Of a stretch of 64,000 bases of DNA, positions 1 to 9,419 are shown in pieces. The notes under the pieces are model-generated. The model did no database searches and was not told the origin of the DNA. It saw only the letters and a program-made list of their open reading frames with translations. The position numbers were made by a program, and so were the translations under genes. Origin of the DNA: Sphingomonas sp. QA11 (GTDB taxonomy: Bacteria; Pseudomonadota; Alphaproteobacteria; Sphingomonadales; Sphingomonadaceae); assembly GCF_028473665.1 (NCBI RefSeq), contig NZ_CP098774.1, positions 2,108,001-2,172,000 on the forward strand, given 5' to 3'. How positions within the stretch are numbered: the stretch's first letter is position 1; the number at the start of each line of letters is the position of its first letter.

Positions 1-1
1 C

Positions 2-487
2 GACGCCGGATTGCGCGGTCTGCGGCGACGACTGGCTAAGCTGCTTGTCGCAACGGCAACCGGCCAGCACCCGGACCTGATACGGATCGAACGCTGGCGA
101 CATGGCGCCCCTATCGTCGCCGTGCCCGACGGCTGGCATATCAGTCTGGCGGGGCAATGGCCGTTCTGCGTCATAGCGCTCTCCCGCGACCCGGTGGGCA
201 TCGATGTCGAACCGCTCGCCACCGCCACCCTCCCCCTCGACCTGTTTACCCGTGCCGAGCATTCAGCTCTGAAGAACGAGGAGCCGGTCGAACGACTGTT
301 CCGGTGGATCGCGAAGGAAGCGCACGCGAAGAGGCTGGGGCGGGCCAGCCTGGCCGACCCCGCCCGCATCGAGACATGGCGATCGCACGGAAATCTGCTG
401 GTCCGGTGCGCTGACGGCACATCCCGCTGCGAAATCCGCATCCTGAACGACGCAGCTCACGCCCTGGCCATCGCGGCGGAAAGCTGA
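2..487 (+). CDS. 4'-phosphopantetheinyl transferase superfamily protein, 5'-truncated by window edge
   Basis: C-terminal part of an Sfp-type phosphopantetheinyl transferase, the family that moves the 4'-phosphopantetheine arm of CoA onto a carrier-protein serine. The two family signatures are visible: a GIDVE motif carrying metal-binding acidic residues, and about 40 residues later a W-x-x-KEA-x-x-K-like segment (WIAKEAHAKRLG). The reading frame is open to the first base of the window, so the TTG at position 11 is not a convincing start and the N-terminus lies outside. It ends at TGA 485-487 and converges with the exporter gene to its right. The carrier partner is unknown; an acyl carrier protein sits at about 46 kb, but a link is only inference. 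Confidence 0.8.
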   Translation, partial: DAGLRGLRRRLAKLLVATATGQHPDLIRIERWRHGAPIVAVPDGWHISLAGQWPFCVIALSRDPVGIDVEPLATATLPLDLFTRAEHSALKNEEPVERLFRWIAKEAHAKRLGRASLADPARIETWRSHGNLLVRCADGTSRCEIRILNDAAHALAIAAES

Positions 488-532
488 CGGCGCGCCGTCG
501 ACTTTATTCCCCGCCAGCTTCACCGGCTCCGG

Positions 533-2245
533 CTAGACCGATCCGCTCGGATCGATCATCGGACCCGACATCTCGCGCGATCCGGGCGCACGGGTGAACG
601 GCAGGGATCCGGTCTGCCGTTCGATCATGCGGTGGACAACCGGCGGTGCCGGCCCCTCGTGCAACGCCGCGAGGTCAGCGCTGTTGTCCGCATCCGCGTG
701 CGTACGCCGCTGGTTGTGCCGCACATAGTCGAGCCAGGTCGCCACGTGATAGCGTTCGACCCAGAGCAGCGGATCGCCGAGATCGCGCAGCAGCGTCCAG
801 TGCCGCGCACCATCGCGCCGACGGATTCGGCTGCGTTCGCCCATGACGCGCAGGAAGGTGACGATGTCCTTCTGCGCGATCCTGTATTCAATCGTGATCA
901 CCACCGGGCCGCTGCGCGATTCGATCGGGACAACCGTCTCCGGCTCGGTCCATCGGCTGAGGGGATCGAGGTTGAGCTGTTCCACCTGCGGCAGCGGGAC
1001 CCGGAAGCCCAGCAGCGCGCCGGCGACCTGCACTACCGCCGCGACGAAGAGGGCGGTGGATACCCCGCGATCTTCCGCGATCACGCCGAACAGCCAGCTC
1101 CCGGCTGCCATGCCGCCAAAAGCCGTCATCTGGTAGAGTGCCAGGCCACGCGCCACGACCCAGCGCGGTGACGCCATCTGAACGGTCACGTTGAAGGTCG
1201 ACAAGGACAGCACCCAGCCCGCACCGGCCAGCATCAGCGCCGGGATGGTCGCGGCCATGTAGGGGCTGGCGGCGGTCGCCGCCGCGCCGAGCGCGAGCGC
1301 GATCGCCCCGATCAGGACGATTCGTTCGTTGGAGAGGCGCTGCCGCAGCCGGCCGCTCGCCAGCGCGCCACCCACCGCACCGATGCCGAAACCGCCGAGC
1401 AGCACGCCGAAGGTCAGCGCGCCGCCGCCCATCAGGTCGCGCGCGATGAGCGGCATCAGCGCCGGTACCGCGCTCGCCGCCAGGCCGAAAAGGCCGGCGC
1501 GCACCATGACGACGCGCAGGTTGGGCGACATCGCGACGTAGCGCAGCCCTGCCCCCATCGCGACGCCGAGCCGCTCGCGCGGAAGCAGTCGCGGGGGGAT
1601 TTCGGGTCGCCAGCGCGCGAGCACGACGATCAGTCCGACATAGCTCACCGCATTGGCCAGGAAGGCAGCCGCCGCCCCCGCCGCCGCGACGATCAACCCG
1701 CCGATCGCGGGGCCGACGCTGCGCGCAATGTTGAAGCCCATCGAGTTGAACGCGATTGCCCCGGGCAACACCGGCCGGGGCACCATGTCCCCCACCGAAG
1801 CCTGCCAGGCCGGCCCGTTGACCGCCGTGCCGCAGCCGATCAGGAAAGTGAAGCCGAGCAGCAGCCAGGGACTGAGCAACCCCAGCCAGGCACAGACGGC
1901 AAGCCCCGCCGATACGATCAGCATGAAGCTCTGCGCCCAGAGCATGACGAGCCGGCGGTCGAGATTGTCGGCGACCGCTCCGGCCCAGAGCGAAAGCAAC
2001 ATGATCGGCAAGGTGGTCGATGCCTGCACCAGCGCGACGAACTGTGGAGAGCTGGCCAGCGACACCATCATCCACGACGCACCGACCGACTGGATCAGTC
2101 CACCGAAATTGGAAGCCAGGTTGGCGATCCATACCTCCCGGAAGATCGGGATCGAGAAAGCCGAGGCTGGCCTGGCGGAGTCGGGCGCGGTGGCTGGCAT
2201 GGCATGTCGTTGCGGCAAGCCGTCCGTGATGCCAAGCCTCGTCAT
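533..2245 (-). CDS. MFS transporter, EntS/MFS_3-type exporter
   Basis: 570-residue major facilitator of the transmembrane secretion effector (MFS_3, EntS-like) type. It has about twelve hydrophobic segments in the first ~410 residues, then a soluble C-terminal domain of about 130 residues with an RIRRRDGA motif, an aspartate/tryptophan-rich stretch and a WVERYHVATW segment. That tail is typical of this subfamily and absent from ordinary MFS drug pumps. Probable inner-membrane exporter of a small hydrophobic compound; the substrate cannot be read. The start at 2245 is the longest ATG; an internal ATG at 2200 (MPATAP) is also possible because neither has a clear ribosome site. Stands alone. Confidence 0.8.
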   Translation of the reverse strand: MTRLGITDGLPQRHAMPATAPDSARPASAFSIPIFREVWIANLASNFGGLIQSVGASWMMVSLASSPQFVALVQASTTLPIMLLSLWAGAVADNLDRRLVMLWAQSFMLIVSAGLAVCAWLGLLSPWLLLGFTFLIGCGTAVNGPAWQASVGDMVPRPVLPGAIAFNSMGFNIARSVGPAIGGLIVAAAGAAAAFLANAVSYVGLIVVLARWRPEIPPRLLPRERLGVAMGAGLRYVAMSPNLRVVMVRAGLFGLAASAVPALMPLIARDLMGGGALTFGVLLGGFGIGAVGGALASGRLRQRLSNERIVLIGAIALALGAAATAASPYMAATIPALMLAGAGWVLSLSTFNVTVQMASPRWVVARGLALYQMTAFGGMAAGSWLFGVIAEDRGVSTALFVAAVVQVAGALLGFRVPLPQVEQLNLDPLSRWTEPETVVPIESRSGPVVITIEYRIAQKDIVTFLRVMGERSRIRRRDGARHWTLLRDLGDPLLWVERYHVATWLDYVRHNQRRTHADADNSADLAALHEGPAPPVVHRMIERQTGSLPFTRAPGSREMSGPMIDPSGSV

Positions 2246-2406
2246 GCCAGAATCGCCGCTGATCTTCCCGCCGGGAGGAGGCAGGGCTTCATCGCGCGCG
2301 GGATGCCTGAGCGACGATATCGGCGACAGTCAGTGACGGCCGCCTTCCGAACCCGGCCCCCGCGTTTCACATCGGATCGGCATCATCAAATCCGGCGACC
2401 GGATAT

Positions 2407-3096
2407 CTAGTCGTCCCCGGCCGGCTTCGGCAGCAACAGCGCCAGCAGGATCGAGCGGCACTCGCCGTCGATCTCGCCGTCAAGCAGTTCCGGGCGGAAC
2501 CGCCGCTGGAACGCCACCACCGCGGCGAGCTTGTCCGAAACGTCGTACCCGAACCGCTCGAGCGCGATCAGGAAGCCGGCGTCGGTCCACATCGGGTCCA
2601 TCAGGTTCCTGGTCGGCCGCGGCAGGGCAAGGCGCAGCCGGGCAAGCCGGTTCCACGGGAACAGCTCGCCCGGATCCTGCTTCCGCAGCGGCGCGATGTC
2701 CGAATGGCCGACGACATTGCCGCGTGTGATGCCATGGCGCTCCTTGATCGTCGCGACCAGCGGCAGCAGCGCGTCGATCTGCTGCTCGGGAAACGGCGGA
2801 TAGCCGAATTCATGGCCGGGATTGACGATCTCGATCCCGATGCTCGCGCTGTTGACGTCCTCGATCCCCCGCCAGCGCGACTTGCCGGCGTGCCAGGCGC
2901 GTTTGTCCTCGGCCACCATGCGCAGCACCGTGCCGTCCTCGGCGACCAGATAGTGCGCCGAGACCTTCGCTTCCGGATCGCGCAACCGGTCGATCGCCGT
3001 CTGCGCATCCTTCATGCCGGTATAGTGCAGGACGATCATCGAGATCCCCAGCGTCCGCTCGTCGAAATTGGGCGACGGCGTGTCGATGATCGTCAT
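2407..3096 (-). CDS. N-acetylmuramoyl-L-alanine amidase (Amidase_2, AmiD-like)
   Basis: 229-residue zinc amidase that cleaves the bond between N-acetylmuramic acid and the L-alanine of the peptidoglycan stem peptide. The N-terminal catalytic domain shows the first zinc histidine in VLHYTG (His24), a WHAGKS segment, and the VGHSDIAPLRKQDPG block holding the second histidine and the acidic ligand. The last ~60 residues (VAFQRRFRPELLDGEID) look like a peptidoglycan-binding helical domain. No signal peptide is visible, suggesting a cytoplasmic recycling role as in AmpD/AmiD relatives. The ATG at 3096 overlaps the stop of the upstream transporter as ATGA, which fixes the start; the longer upstream reading is in the wrong frame for the transporter. 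Confidence 0.85.
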   Translation of the reverse strand: MTIIDTPSPNFDERTLGISMIVLHYTGMKDAQTAIDRLRDPEAKVSAHYLVAEDGTVLRMVAEDKRAWHAGKSRWRGIEDVNSASIGIEIVNPGHEFGYPPFPEQQIDALLPLVATIKERHGITRGNVVGHSDIAPLRKQDPGELFPWNRLARLRLALPRPTRNLMDPMWTDAGFLIALERFGYDVSDKLAAVVAFQRRFRPELLDGEIDGECRSILLALLLPKPAGDD

Positions 3097-3998
3097 GGTG
3101 TATCCCCTGCGCGTGCGGTCCTGATCGTGACGATCGCAACCCCGATCATCGCGATAGCACCGCCGGTCAGCATAAGCATGGTCGGTGGCGTGTCGAAATA
3201 CCAGCCGGTCGCAAACACGGCGATCACCGGCGAGGCCAGGGTCAGCGGCGTGACGACACTGACCGGGTGGCGCTGCAGCAGCCACGACATCGCCCCCTGC
3301 CCCATCACCGACGATCCGACCGCTGAAAAGACGACCCAGCCGAACGTCTTCAGCGGAATATGGGGGATCGAGCGCATTGCCGCCGGTTCGACGGCGAGGG
3401 CGATCGTGCCGAGGATGATCGATCCCCAAAAGCCGATCCACGCATAGATGGTCAGCACGGGCACGCCGATCAGCCTGCGCTGGATCAGCGAGCAGATCGC
3501 CCAGATGAAGCTCGCCAGCGCGGTCAGCGCAAGCCCGGGAATTTCATTGACCATGGTCGGGTCGAACACCAGCAGGCCCACGCCGGCGACCGACAGGGCG
3601 ATGCCGGCAATCCGCGGCAGGTGAATCTTTTCGCGAAACACGACAATCGCCAGCAACAGCGAGAACGGCACGCCCAGTTGCCCGGCGATGGCCAGCGCAC
3701 CGACATTGTGAGTGATCGAAAGCGACAGGTTGGTCGCGACGTAGAAGGCGCCCCCCGACAGCATGCCGAGCACGGTCAGGGCCAACATCCGGCCGGCGAT
3801 GATCCGGAGCGAGCCGAGGCAGACGAGCAGGACAAGCCCCTGCCGCAGGAAGCCGGCGGTCAGCGGCGCGATCTCGCTCACCGCCATCTTCACGGCAATG
3901 ATGTTGAGACCCCACAGGATGTTCATCGCGGCCACGACGATCAGGTCGCGCGCGCCGAAACCTCTTGCCTGCCCCTCACCGGAAATCGCCTGCCCCAT
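3093..3998 (-). CDS. EamA/RhaT-family (DMT) transporter
   Basis: 301-residue drug/metabolite transporter with ten predicted hydrophobic helices arranged as two EamA repeats. The first begins at MNILWGLNIIAVKMAV, the second around GLALTALASFIWAICSLI. Inner-membrane permease or exporter of unknown substrate. I chose the ATG at 3998 (MGQAISG) rather than 4088, because the longer form runs into the coding end of cheR and its extra residues are basic and non-membrane. Its stop overlaps the start of the amidase (ATGA), so the two are probably co-translated. Confidence 0.8.
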   Translation of the reverse strand: MGQAISGEGQARGFGARDLIVVAAMNILWGLNIIAVKMAVSEIAPLTAGFLRQGLVLLVCLGSLRIIAGRMLALTVLGMLSGGAFYVATNLSLSITHNVGALAIAGQLGVPFSLLLAIVVFREKIHLPRIAGIALSVAGVGLLVFDPTMVNEIPGLALTALASFIWAICSLIQRRLIGVPVLTIYAWIGFWGSIILGTIALAVEPAAMRSIPHIPLKTFGWVVFSAVGSSVMGQGAMSWLLQRHPVSVVTPLTLASPVIAVFATGWYFDTPPTMLMLTGGAIAMIGVAIVTIRTARAGDTP

Positions 3999-4041
3999 GA
4001 CGGGCCGCTTGCGGCCTGTCCCTGCGAATGTAAACCGCCGA

Positions 4042-4896
4042 TCAGACGGCGACGGCGGTCTCGCGTGCCGCCGCGCCGGTCGGCTCATAGAGTCCGCGGT
4101 AGCGCGGGCTCGGGCGGAACGCGCCGGTCTGCCCGATCACCGTCTCTCCCGCGCCGAGCACCAGCAGCGCCCCCGGCCGCGCCACCTCGGCCAGCCGGTC
4201 GAACACGCGGGTGCGCAGCGAAGCCGACAGGTAAAGCAACACGTTGCGGCACAGGATGATGTCGAACCGGCCGATCGGCAGCGGATCGGCGACCAGATTG
4301 AGCTTGCGGAACGAAATCTGGCGTACAAGCTCGGGCTTCGCGATCCAGTCGCCACCCACGGGATCGAACCATTGCATCATCCGGCGGATCGGCAGGCCGC
4401 GCTGGATCTCGAACTGCGAATAGCGCCCGGCACGAGCTCGCACGAGCGCTGCTTCCGAAACGTCGGTCGCGACGATCTCGGGCGAGACCGCGCCGGTCCC
4501 CGCGTCGCGCTCGGTGAACAGCATTGCCAGCGACAGCGGCTCCTGGCCGAGCGAGCAGCCGGCCGACCAGATACGGATGCGACGGCTGAGGCCCTCGGCA
4601 CGCATCGCATCGACTGCGTCAGCGATCATGTCGAGCACCGCCGCGTCGCGGAAGAAGGAGCTTTCCTGGTTGAGCAGCGCGTCGACCACCAGGTCGCCAA
4701 CGCCGGGCGAGCGCAGCACTTCGCCGACCAGTTCGTCGAGCGTCTCGTGACCGCGATCGCGCATCAGCGGCTTCAGCGCGGTTTCGATGCGCCATTCGCG
4801 ATTGGCCGCGATCTGCTGGCCCGTGCGCGATTCGAGCAGGGCGGCAAGCACGTTGAGGGCGCCCGCGGGCCGCGTATGGGGTGCAGGCATCAACAT
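4042..4896 (-). CDS. cheR: CheR: chemotaxis protein-glutamate O-methyltransferase
   Basis: 284-residue SAM-dependent methyltransferase that methylates glutamates on chemoreceptors for adaptation. It has an all-helical N-terminal CheR domain to about residue 75 and then the methyltransferase domain. The SAM motif is AGCSLGQEPLSLAM; FDIILCRNVLLYL is the strand-4 motif, and the NQESSFFRD segment is the family's N-domain/catalytic signature. The start is in the last codons of cheB: ATG at 4896 gives a 7-nt overlap, and a second in-frame ATG at 4890 gives a TGATG junction, so the exact start is open by two residues. Last gene of the che operon cheA-W-Y-B-R. Confidence 0.92.
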   Translation of the reverse strand: MLMPAPHTRPAGALNVLAALLESRTGQQIAANREWRIETALKPLMRDRGHETLDELVGEVLRSPGVGDLVVDALLNQESSFFRDAAVLDMIADAVDAMRAEGLSRRIRIWSAGCSLGQEPLSLAMLFTERDAGTGAVSPEIVATDVSEAALVRARAGRYSQFEIQRGLPIRRMMQWFDPVGGDWIAKPELVRQISFRKLNLVADPLPIGRFDIILCRNVLLYLSASLRTRVFDRLAEVARPGALLVLGAGETVIGQTGAFRPSPRYRGLYEPTGAAARETAVAV

Positions 4897-5960
4897 CCGG
4901 GCCTCCGGCGCGACGCCACCATTTTTCCGATATCCGTCGGCGGCATGATCGCGCAGGCTGTGCCGTTGGTCGCCACCGCGCCCGGCATACCCCACACGAC
5001 CGAGCTCGCCTGGTCCTGCACCACGACGCTGCCGCCGCGGTCGACGATATGCTGTGCCCCGTCGGCGCCGTCGCGGCCCATGCCGCTCAGCACGATGCCC
5101 AGCGCGCGAGACCCGAACACTTCGGCAAGGCTGTCGAACATCGGGTCGACCGACGGCATGCACCCGCTCTTCGACGGATCGCTGGAAAGCCGGATGGCGG
5201 CACCGTCGCTGGTGCCGACGCAACGGATATGCGCGGTTCCTGAAGCGATGATCACCCGGCCCGGACGGATTCGCATATGATCGGTCGCGACATCGCAGGG
5301 CCGACGGGCCAGGACCGCCACCTGTGCCGCGAAATAGGGCATGAAGCTGTCGGGCAGATGCTGGGTGATCAGCATCGGCAGTTGGAAGCTCGACGGAATC
5401 TCGCGGAGCAACAGGCTCAGGGCGTGGATGCCGCCAGTCGAGGCGCCGATCGCCACGATATCGAATCCGCCGCCAGCCCGATCGGTCGCGAGCGGCATGT
5501 CCCCCGGGGAGGCGTGCGTGGTCTCGAACAGGCGAGTCAGCTTCTCCTCGAGCACCGCCGAGAAACGACCCGCAAAATCCCCGATATCGGGCTTCACCAG
5601 CGTATCGGCCGCGCCGAGCGACAAGGCCTCGATCGTCGCCGCGGCGCCGTCGCCGCAGGCCGACGACACGACCAGCACCTTGGCCCCCGCACTGGCCGCG
5701 ATCAGATCAGGCAGCGCGGTCAGGCCGCTCATGCCGGGCATCTCGATATCGAGCAGGATCCCGTCGACCTGCTGCGCCTGAAGAAAGGCGAGTGCCGCCT
5801 TCGCATGCGGCACGGCGCCAGCCACGGCGAACTTGCCGCTAAGGTCGATCGCGCGGGCGATCACTGCGCGGGCGACCACCGAATCATCGACGATCAGGAT
5901 GCGCGGCCGGTCCCGGCTCTCGACGAGCCGACCAGTGGCGAGGGGTGATCCCAGGGACAT
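4890..5960 (-). CDS. cheB: CheB: chemotaxis response regulator / protein-glutamate methylesterase
   Basis: 356-residue two-domain adaptation enzyme: an N-terminal receiver with phospho-acceptor Asp71 (GILLDIEMPG) and acidic pocket VDDS, a linker, then the CheB methylesterase domain. The catalytic serine is in AIGASTGG, the histidine in ITQHLPDSF and the aspartate in SGMGRDGADG. Phosphorylation by CheA should activate removal of methyl groups that CheR adds. The start at 5960 (MSLGSP) is 14 nt after the cheY stop; longer forms would read through cheY. The stop overlaps cheR. Confidence 0.93.
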   Translation of the reverse strand: MSLGSPLATGRLVESRDRPRILIVDDSVVARAVIARAIDLSGKFAVAGAVPHAKAALAFLQAQQVDGILLDIEMPGMSGLTALPDLIAASAGAKVLVVSSACGDGAAATIEALSLGAADTLVKPDIGDFAGRFSAVLEEKLTRLFETTHASPGDMPLATDRAGGGFDIVAIGASTGGIHALSLLLREIPSSFQLPMLITQHLPDSFMPYFAAQVAVLARRPCDVATDHMRIRPGRVIIASGTAHIRCVGTSDGAAIRLSSDPSKSGCMPSVDPMFDSLAEVFGSRALGIVLSGMGRDGADGAQHIVDRGGSVVVQDQASSVVWGMPGAVATNGTACAIMPPTDIGKMVASRRRPGC

Positions 5961-5974
5961 TGCCGACAGCCCTT

Positions 5975-6340
5975 TCAGGCCATGCCGACGATCTGAAGCT
6001 TGCTCTCCAGCGTCTCGCGATCGAACGGCTTCATCACATATTCGTCGGCACCCGCCTCGATCGCGGCACGGATATGCGCCATGCCGTTCTCGGTGGTGCA
6101 GAAAACGACCTTGGGCCGGTGCGACAGGCTGCTGTCCCGCAGCGCGCGCAGGAAATCCATGCCGCTCATCACCGGCATGTTCCAGTCGAGCAGCACCACG
6201 TCGGGGGTCGACGCCAGGCAGCTGTCGAGCGCCTCGCGCCCGTCGCCCGCCTCGGAAACCTGGAAGTTGAGTGTCTCCAGGATGTGCCGCGCCACCTTCC
6301 GGATCACCTTGGAATCGTCCACCACGAGACACGTCTTCAT
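5975..6340 (-). CDS. cheY: CheY-like single-domain response regulator
   Basis: 121-residue receiver with no output domain. Visible residues are the acidic pair VDDS (Asp8, Asp9), phospho-acceptor Asp52 in VVLLDWNMP, the switch threonine in VVFCTTE and the invariant lysine in VMKPFD. Phosphorylated by CheA, it should act on the flagellar motor, or as a phosphate sink, since alphaproteobacteria often have several CheYs. It lies between cheW and cheB on the same strand. The 73-nt gap from the cheW stop (6414) could hold a secondary promoter. Confidence 0.9.
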   Translation of the reverse strand: MKTCLVVDDSKVIRKVARHILETLNFQVSEAGDGREALDSCLASTPDVVLLDWNMPVMSGMDFLRALRDSSLSHRPKVVFCTTENGMAHIRAAIEAGADEYVMKPFDRETLESKLQIVGMA

Positions 6341-6413
6341 CGATTCATACCCCGTTCCCGCCCCTTCAGGCGGCCTGTCTGCCGTAAATACATGAGCTTC
6401 GGGTTAATTCGTT

Positions 6414-6845
6414 TCATGCCGCGATCGCCGCGAGGCCGGGCACCAGCGCGCGCAGGTCGATCGCCAGGATCGGCTCGCCCGCCCGCTCGACGATGCCGCA
6501 GCCGGTCGCCCGCCAGCCCTGATCGAGCATGATCCCCGGCGAGAGCGGCGCGAGATCGAACGGCGCCACATCCTCGAGGGAATCGACGAGGATCGCATAA
6601 TGATGCCCCTCGACGAGCGTGATGACCGCGCGCGTCGCCGCGATATCGGGTGGCGGCAGTCCCAGCACGGCATGGGTGTCGATCACGGTCACCACCCGGC
6701 TGCGGAGCGCGGCGAGGCCCCGCACCTGCCGGTCGGCGCCGGGAACGGGCACGACCGCGCCGATATCGACGACCGATTCGACCTGCCGGGATTCGATGGC
6801 CACGGCCCGGCCGGCGATATGCGCGATGAGGAACAGGTCGGGCAT
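6414..6845 (-). CDS. cheW: CheW chemotaxis coupling protein
   Basis: 143-residue CheW-domain protein (SH3-like double barrel) that links receptors to CheA. The sequence is a run of alternating hydrophobic strands with RGLAALRSRVVTVIDT, the usual 'R-G-hydrophobic, V-hydrophobic-D' CheW core. Its ATG shares one base with the cheA stop (TGATG), which fixes the start and indicates translational coupling. Cytoplasmic scaffold of the signalling array. Confidence 0.88.
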   Translation of the reverse strand: MPDLFLIAHIAGRAVAIESRQVESVVDIGAVVPVPGADRQVRGLAALRSRVVTVIDTHAVLGLPPPDIAATRAVITLVEGHHYAILVDSLEDVAPFDLAPLSPGIMLDQGWRATGCGIVERAGEPILAIDLRALVPGLAAIAA

Positions 6846-9148
6846 CAGCGGCCTCCAGCCGACTGGGCAAGGGCGGCGAGCAAGCCGTCCCGATCATAGC
6901 GATAGATGCTTGTGTCCGCCGCGTCGTCGACGGCGCGGTCGCGGCGTAGCCTGACCACCGGCACGTCGCGGTGCGCTACCGGCGGCGAGGCCCCCATGGT
7001 CAGCACCACCGCCGCGATCTCCCCCGCCTTCAGCTTGGTCGCGACACGATAGCCGGCGCCTTCGAGCACAGGCTTCAGGAACGTCTTCATCCAATCGGAT
7101 TCGGCGCCGTCGATCAGGCACACCGGCGGCGTGCCGGCGCCGAGGTCGGCCCCGTGGGTCGCGAACAGCCAGTGGAGGTCGAGCAGTTCGATCTGGTCTC
7201 CGTCGATCGAGACGACACCCGCCACCGGCCCGGCTTCCCTGGCGGGAACCACCGTGTCGGGCAGGCTGACGATGTCGAGCGCTTCGCCGATGGCATATCC
7301 GATCTCCGCGTCGCCATCGCGCAGCCGCAGCACGGAGACGGATGGACGACGATCCCATTCGCCCTGCACCGCCAGCGGAATGATCCGGCCCTCGACCGAA
7401 AGCCGCAGCCGCCCGCCCGAGAAGCGAATCGAATCCACCGGCACCGGCTCGATCCGGTCGATGATCGTCAAGGGTACAAGGCGGCGCACGCCGTCGAGAT
7501 CGTCGAACAACAGGGCCGACACGGTCGGCGCCTGCGCCTCCTCGATCACGTCGTCGACCGCGACCTCGCGCCCGAACTGAAGCCCGGCGACCGTCGCGAT
7601 GCCGGCGCAATCGAGCAGCAGCATCGGCAGCCCGCTGTCAGGCAGGGTCTGCCCCGCATAGACGCCGGTCGCCATCACCGCAGGCGCCGCCGGCTTGATC
7701 ACCAGTTCCTCATGGTCGAGCACTGAATCGACCGCCAATGCATAGCTGCCGCCCGGGACACCGACGATCACCAGCATTCCCGCGTCGTTGCCCCCCGGAA
7801 GGCCCAGCAGCCCACCCAGATCGACCAGCGGCATGCGGCGGTCGCGCACTGTCGTGGCGGCCGTGCCGCCGAGCATGTCGACCCTGATCGCATCGCCGCC
7901 GACGCGGACGATCTCCTCGATCGCCTGGCGCGAGATCGCGAAACGCTGGCCGCCCACGCCCACGCCGATCGTCGCGATGATCGACAGCGTCAGCGGCACA
8001 TGGATGCAGAGACGCAACCCCTTGCCGGGCGTGTTGGAAAGCTCGATTCGACCGCCGATCTGCTCAACATTGGCGCGGACCACGTCCATGCCGACGCCAC
8101 GCCCGGAAATCGCGGTAACTGAATCCTTGGTCGAAACGCCCGGCTCGAACACCAAAGCGAGCTTCGCCTTCTCGCTCAGCGCGTCCAGTTCCTTCGTGCT
8201 GCGCCCGCCGCTCCCGGCGATCTTGGCGATCAGCCGGTCGGTGTCGATACCGCGCCCGTCGTCCGCGATCTCGATGATGATCTGGTTGCCCGATTGCCGC
8301 GCGGACACGGTCAGCCGCCCATTTTCGCGCTTGCCCAGCGCCCGCCGCTCGGCCGGTGCCTCCAGGCCATGGTCGATCGCGTTGCGGACGATATGGACGA
8401 GCGGGTCGCGCATCATCTCGATCATCTCGCGATCGAGTTCGACGTCGCTCCCCTCGACATGCAGCGTCACCGACTTGCCAAGCTCGGCCGCCGTGTCGCG
8501 CACCATGCGCGGCAGGGCGGAGAACAGCGCATCGATCTTCTGCATGCGCGTGCGAGTGACAGTATCCCGCATCTCCGCAACGGTGAGCGAAAGGCGTTCC
8601 AGCGCGGCTTCGACCGTTGGATCGGCGCCGTCGTCGCGCAGCCGCCGGGCCAGCTCGTTACGGGCAAGCACCATGTCGGACATGCCGCTCATCATCCGGT
8701 CGAGCAGGTCGACGTTCAGCCGGACGCTCCGGGCGGGGTTGCGCGAGGCGATCGGGACCGCCGCCTGGGCCGGCACCGCCGCGCCTTCCTCGAGCGCGAC
8801 GATCAGCATTTCCTCGCCGGTATCGTCGAGCGGCACGCCGGCATCGATCGCCTCGACGATCTCGCCGATCCGGTCGACGATGGCGAGGACTGCATTGACC
8901 AGCCTCGTATCCGGTATCCGGTCGCCTGACCGCACCGCGGCGAGCACATCCTCGGCGGCATGGCTCAACCGCGCGAGACGCGGCAGGTCAAGGAAGCCGC
9001 AGCTTCCCTTGACCGTGTGCACGAAGCGGAAAATGGCATCGAGCCGGTCGCGATCGTCGGGGGAGGCCTCCCACGCGACAATCTCGCCCGAGAGCGCTTC
9101 AAGCGTCTCGCGCGTCTCGGCGATGAATTCCTGAAGAAGATCGTCCAT
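6845..9148 (-). CDS. cheA: CheA chemotaxis histidine kinase
   Basis: 767-residue class II histidine kinase. The P1/Hpt domain carries the phospho-accepting His44 in FRFVHTVKGSCGF. The dimerisation helices around residues 200-270 precede an HATPase domain with the N-box IVRNAIDHGLE and G-boxes DDGRGID and GRGVGMDVVR. The CheW-like P5 domain starts near residue 410 (SIIATIGVGVGGQRFAI), and a long C-terminal extension may be a second, divergent CheW-like domain. I chose ATG 9148 (MDDLLQEF) because P1 domains begin right there; the ORF extends to 9175 in frame. First gene of the operon, followed by cheW with a 1-nt overlap. Confidence 0.93.
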   Translation of the reverse strand: MDDLLQEFIAETRETLEALSGEIVAWEASPDDRDRLDAIFRFVHTVKGSCGFLDLPRLARLSHAAEDVLAAVRSGDRIPDTRLVNAVLAIVDRIGEIVEAIDAGVPLDDTGEEMLIVALEEGAAVPAQAAVPIASRNPARSVRLNVDLLDRMMSGMSDMVLARNELARRLRDDGADPTVEAALERLSLTVAEMRDTVTRTRMQKIDALFSALPRMVRDTAAELGKSVTLHVEGSDVELDREMIEMMRDPLVHIVRNAIDHGLEAPAERRALGKRENGRLTVSARQSGNQIIIEIADDGRGIDTDRLIAKIAGSGGRSTKELDALSEKAKLALVFEPGVSTKDSVTAISGRGVGMDVVRANVEQIGGRIELSNTPGKGLRLCIHVPLTLSIIATIGVGVGGQRFAISRQAIEEIVRVGGDAIRVDMLGGTAATTVRDRRMPLVDLGGLLGLPGGNDAGMLVIVGVPGGSYALAVDSVLDHEELVIKPAAPAVMATGVYAGQTLPDSGLPMLLLDCAGIATVAGLQFGREVAVDDVIEEAQAPTVSALLFDDLDGVRRLVPLTIIDRIEPVPVDSIRFSGGRLRLSVEGRIIPLAVQGEWDRRPSVSVLRLRDGDAEIGYAIGEALDIVSLPDTVVPAREAGPVAGVVSIDGDQIELLDLHWLFATHGADLGAGTPPVCLIDGAESDWMKTFLKPVLEGAGYRVATKLKAGEIAAVVLTMGASPPVAHRDVPVVRLRRDRAVDDAADTSIYRYDRDGLLAALAQSAGGR

Positions 9149-9244
9149 GGGCCCCCGGGGATGCCCGGCGACCATGGCAAGGATTGGTTAAAGGGGCGTT
9201 TAATCGGGAGGCGGTTTAAGCCGATCCCCAGCCCTTTTATGAAT

Positions 9245-9264
9245 TTATAAGGGCCCTTTTATAA
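9245..9264. repeat. AT-rich inverted repeat upstream of cheA
   Basis: Inverted TTATAA arms flank a GGGCCC core and an extra TT (TTATAA, GGGCCC, TT, TTATAA). On the minus strand ATAAAAGGGC occurs twice about 20 nt apart. It lies roughly 100 nt upstream of the cheA start, the right place for a regulatory or promoter element, but no regulator can be named. Confidence 0.35.
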
Positions 9265-9308
9265 TGCCCGCCCCTCCCTTTCAGGGGAGGGATTAGGGAT
9301 GAGGCAGT

Positions 9309-9337
9309 GGCGAGCGGGGCTCGATGCCCCGCTCGCC
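9309..9337. repeat. Perfect 12-bp hairpin between chpT and cheA
   Basis: GGCGAGCGGGGC, loop TCGAT, then GCCCCGCTCGCC: a perfect 12-bp stem downstream of chpT (minus strand). There is no T-tract on either side, so it is either an imperfect terminator for chpT or a dispersed palindrome. A CCCTCCC/GGGAGGG inverted pair lies just to its left, around 9274-9293. Confidence 0.55.
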
Positions 9338-9419
9338 GCTTCGACCTTCGTGAAGCGACTCTTTATCTCAGGGCAAAGACGCCCCCCATCCCCTGAAAAG
9401 AGGAGAGGTCAAATAGGCC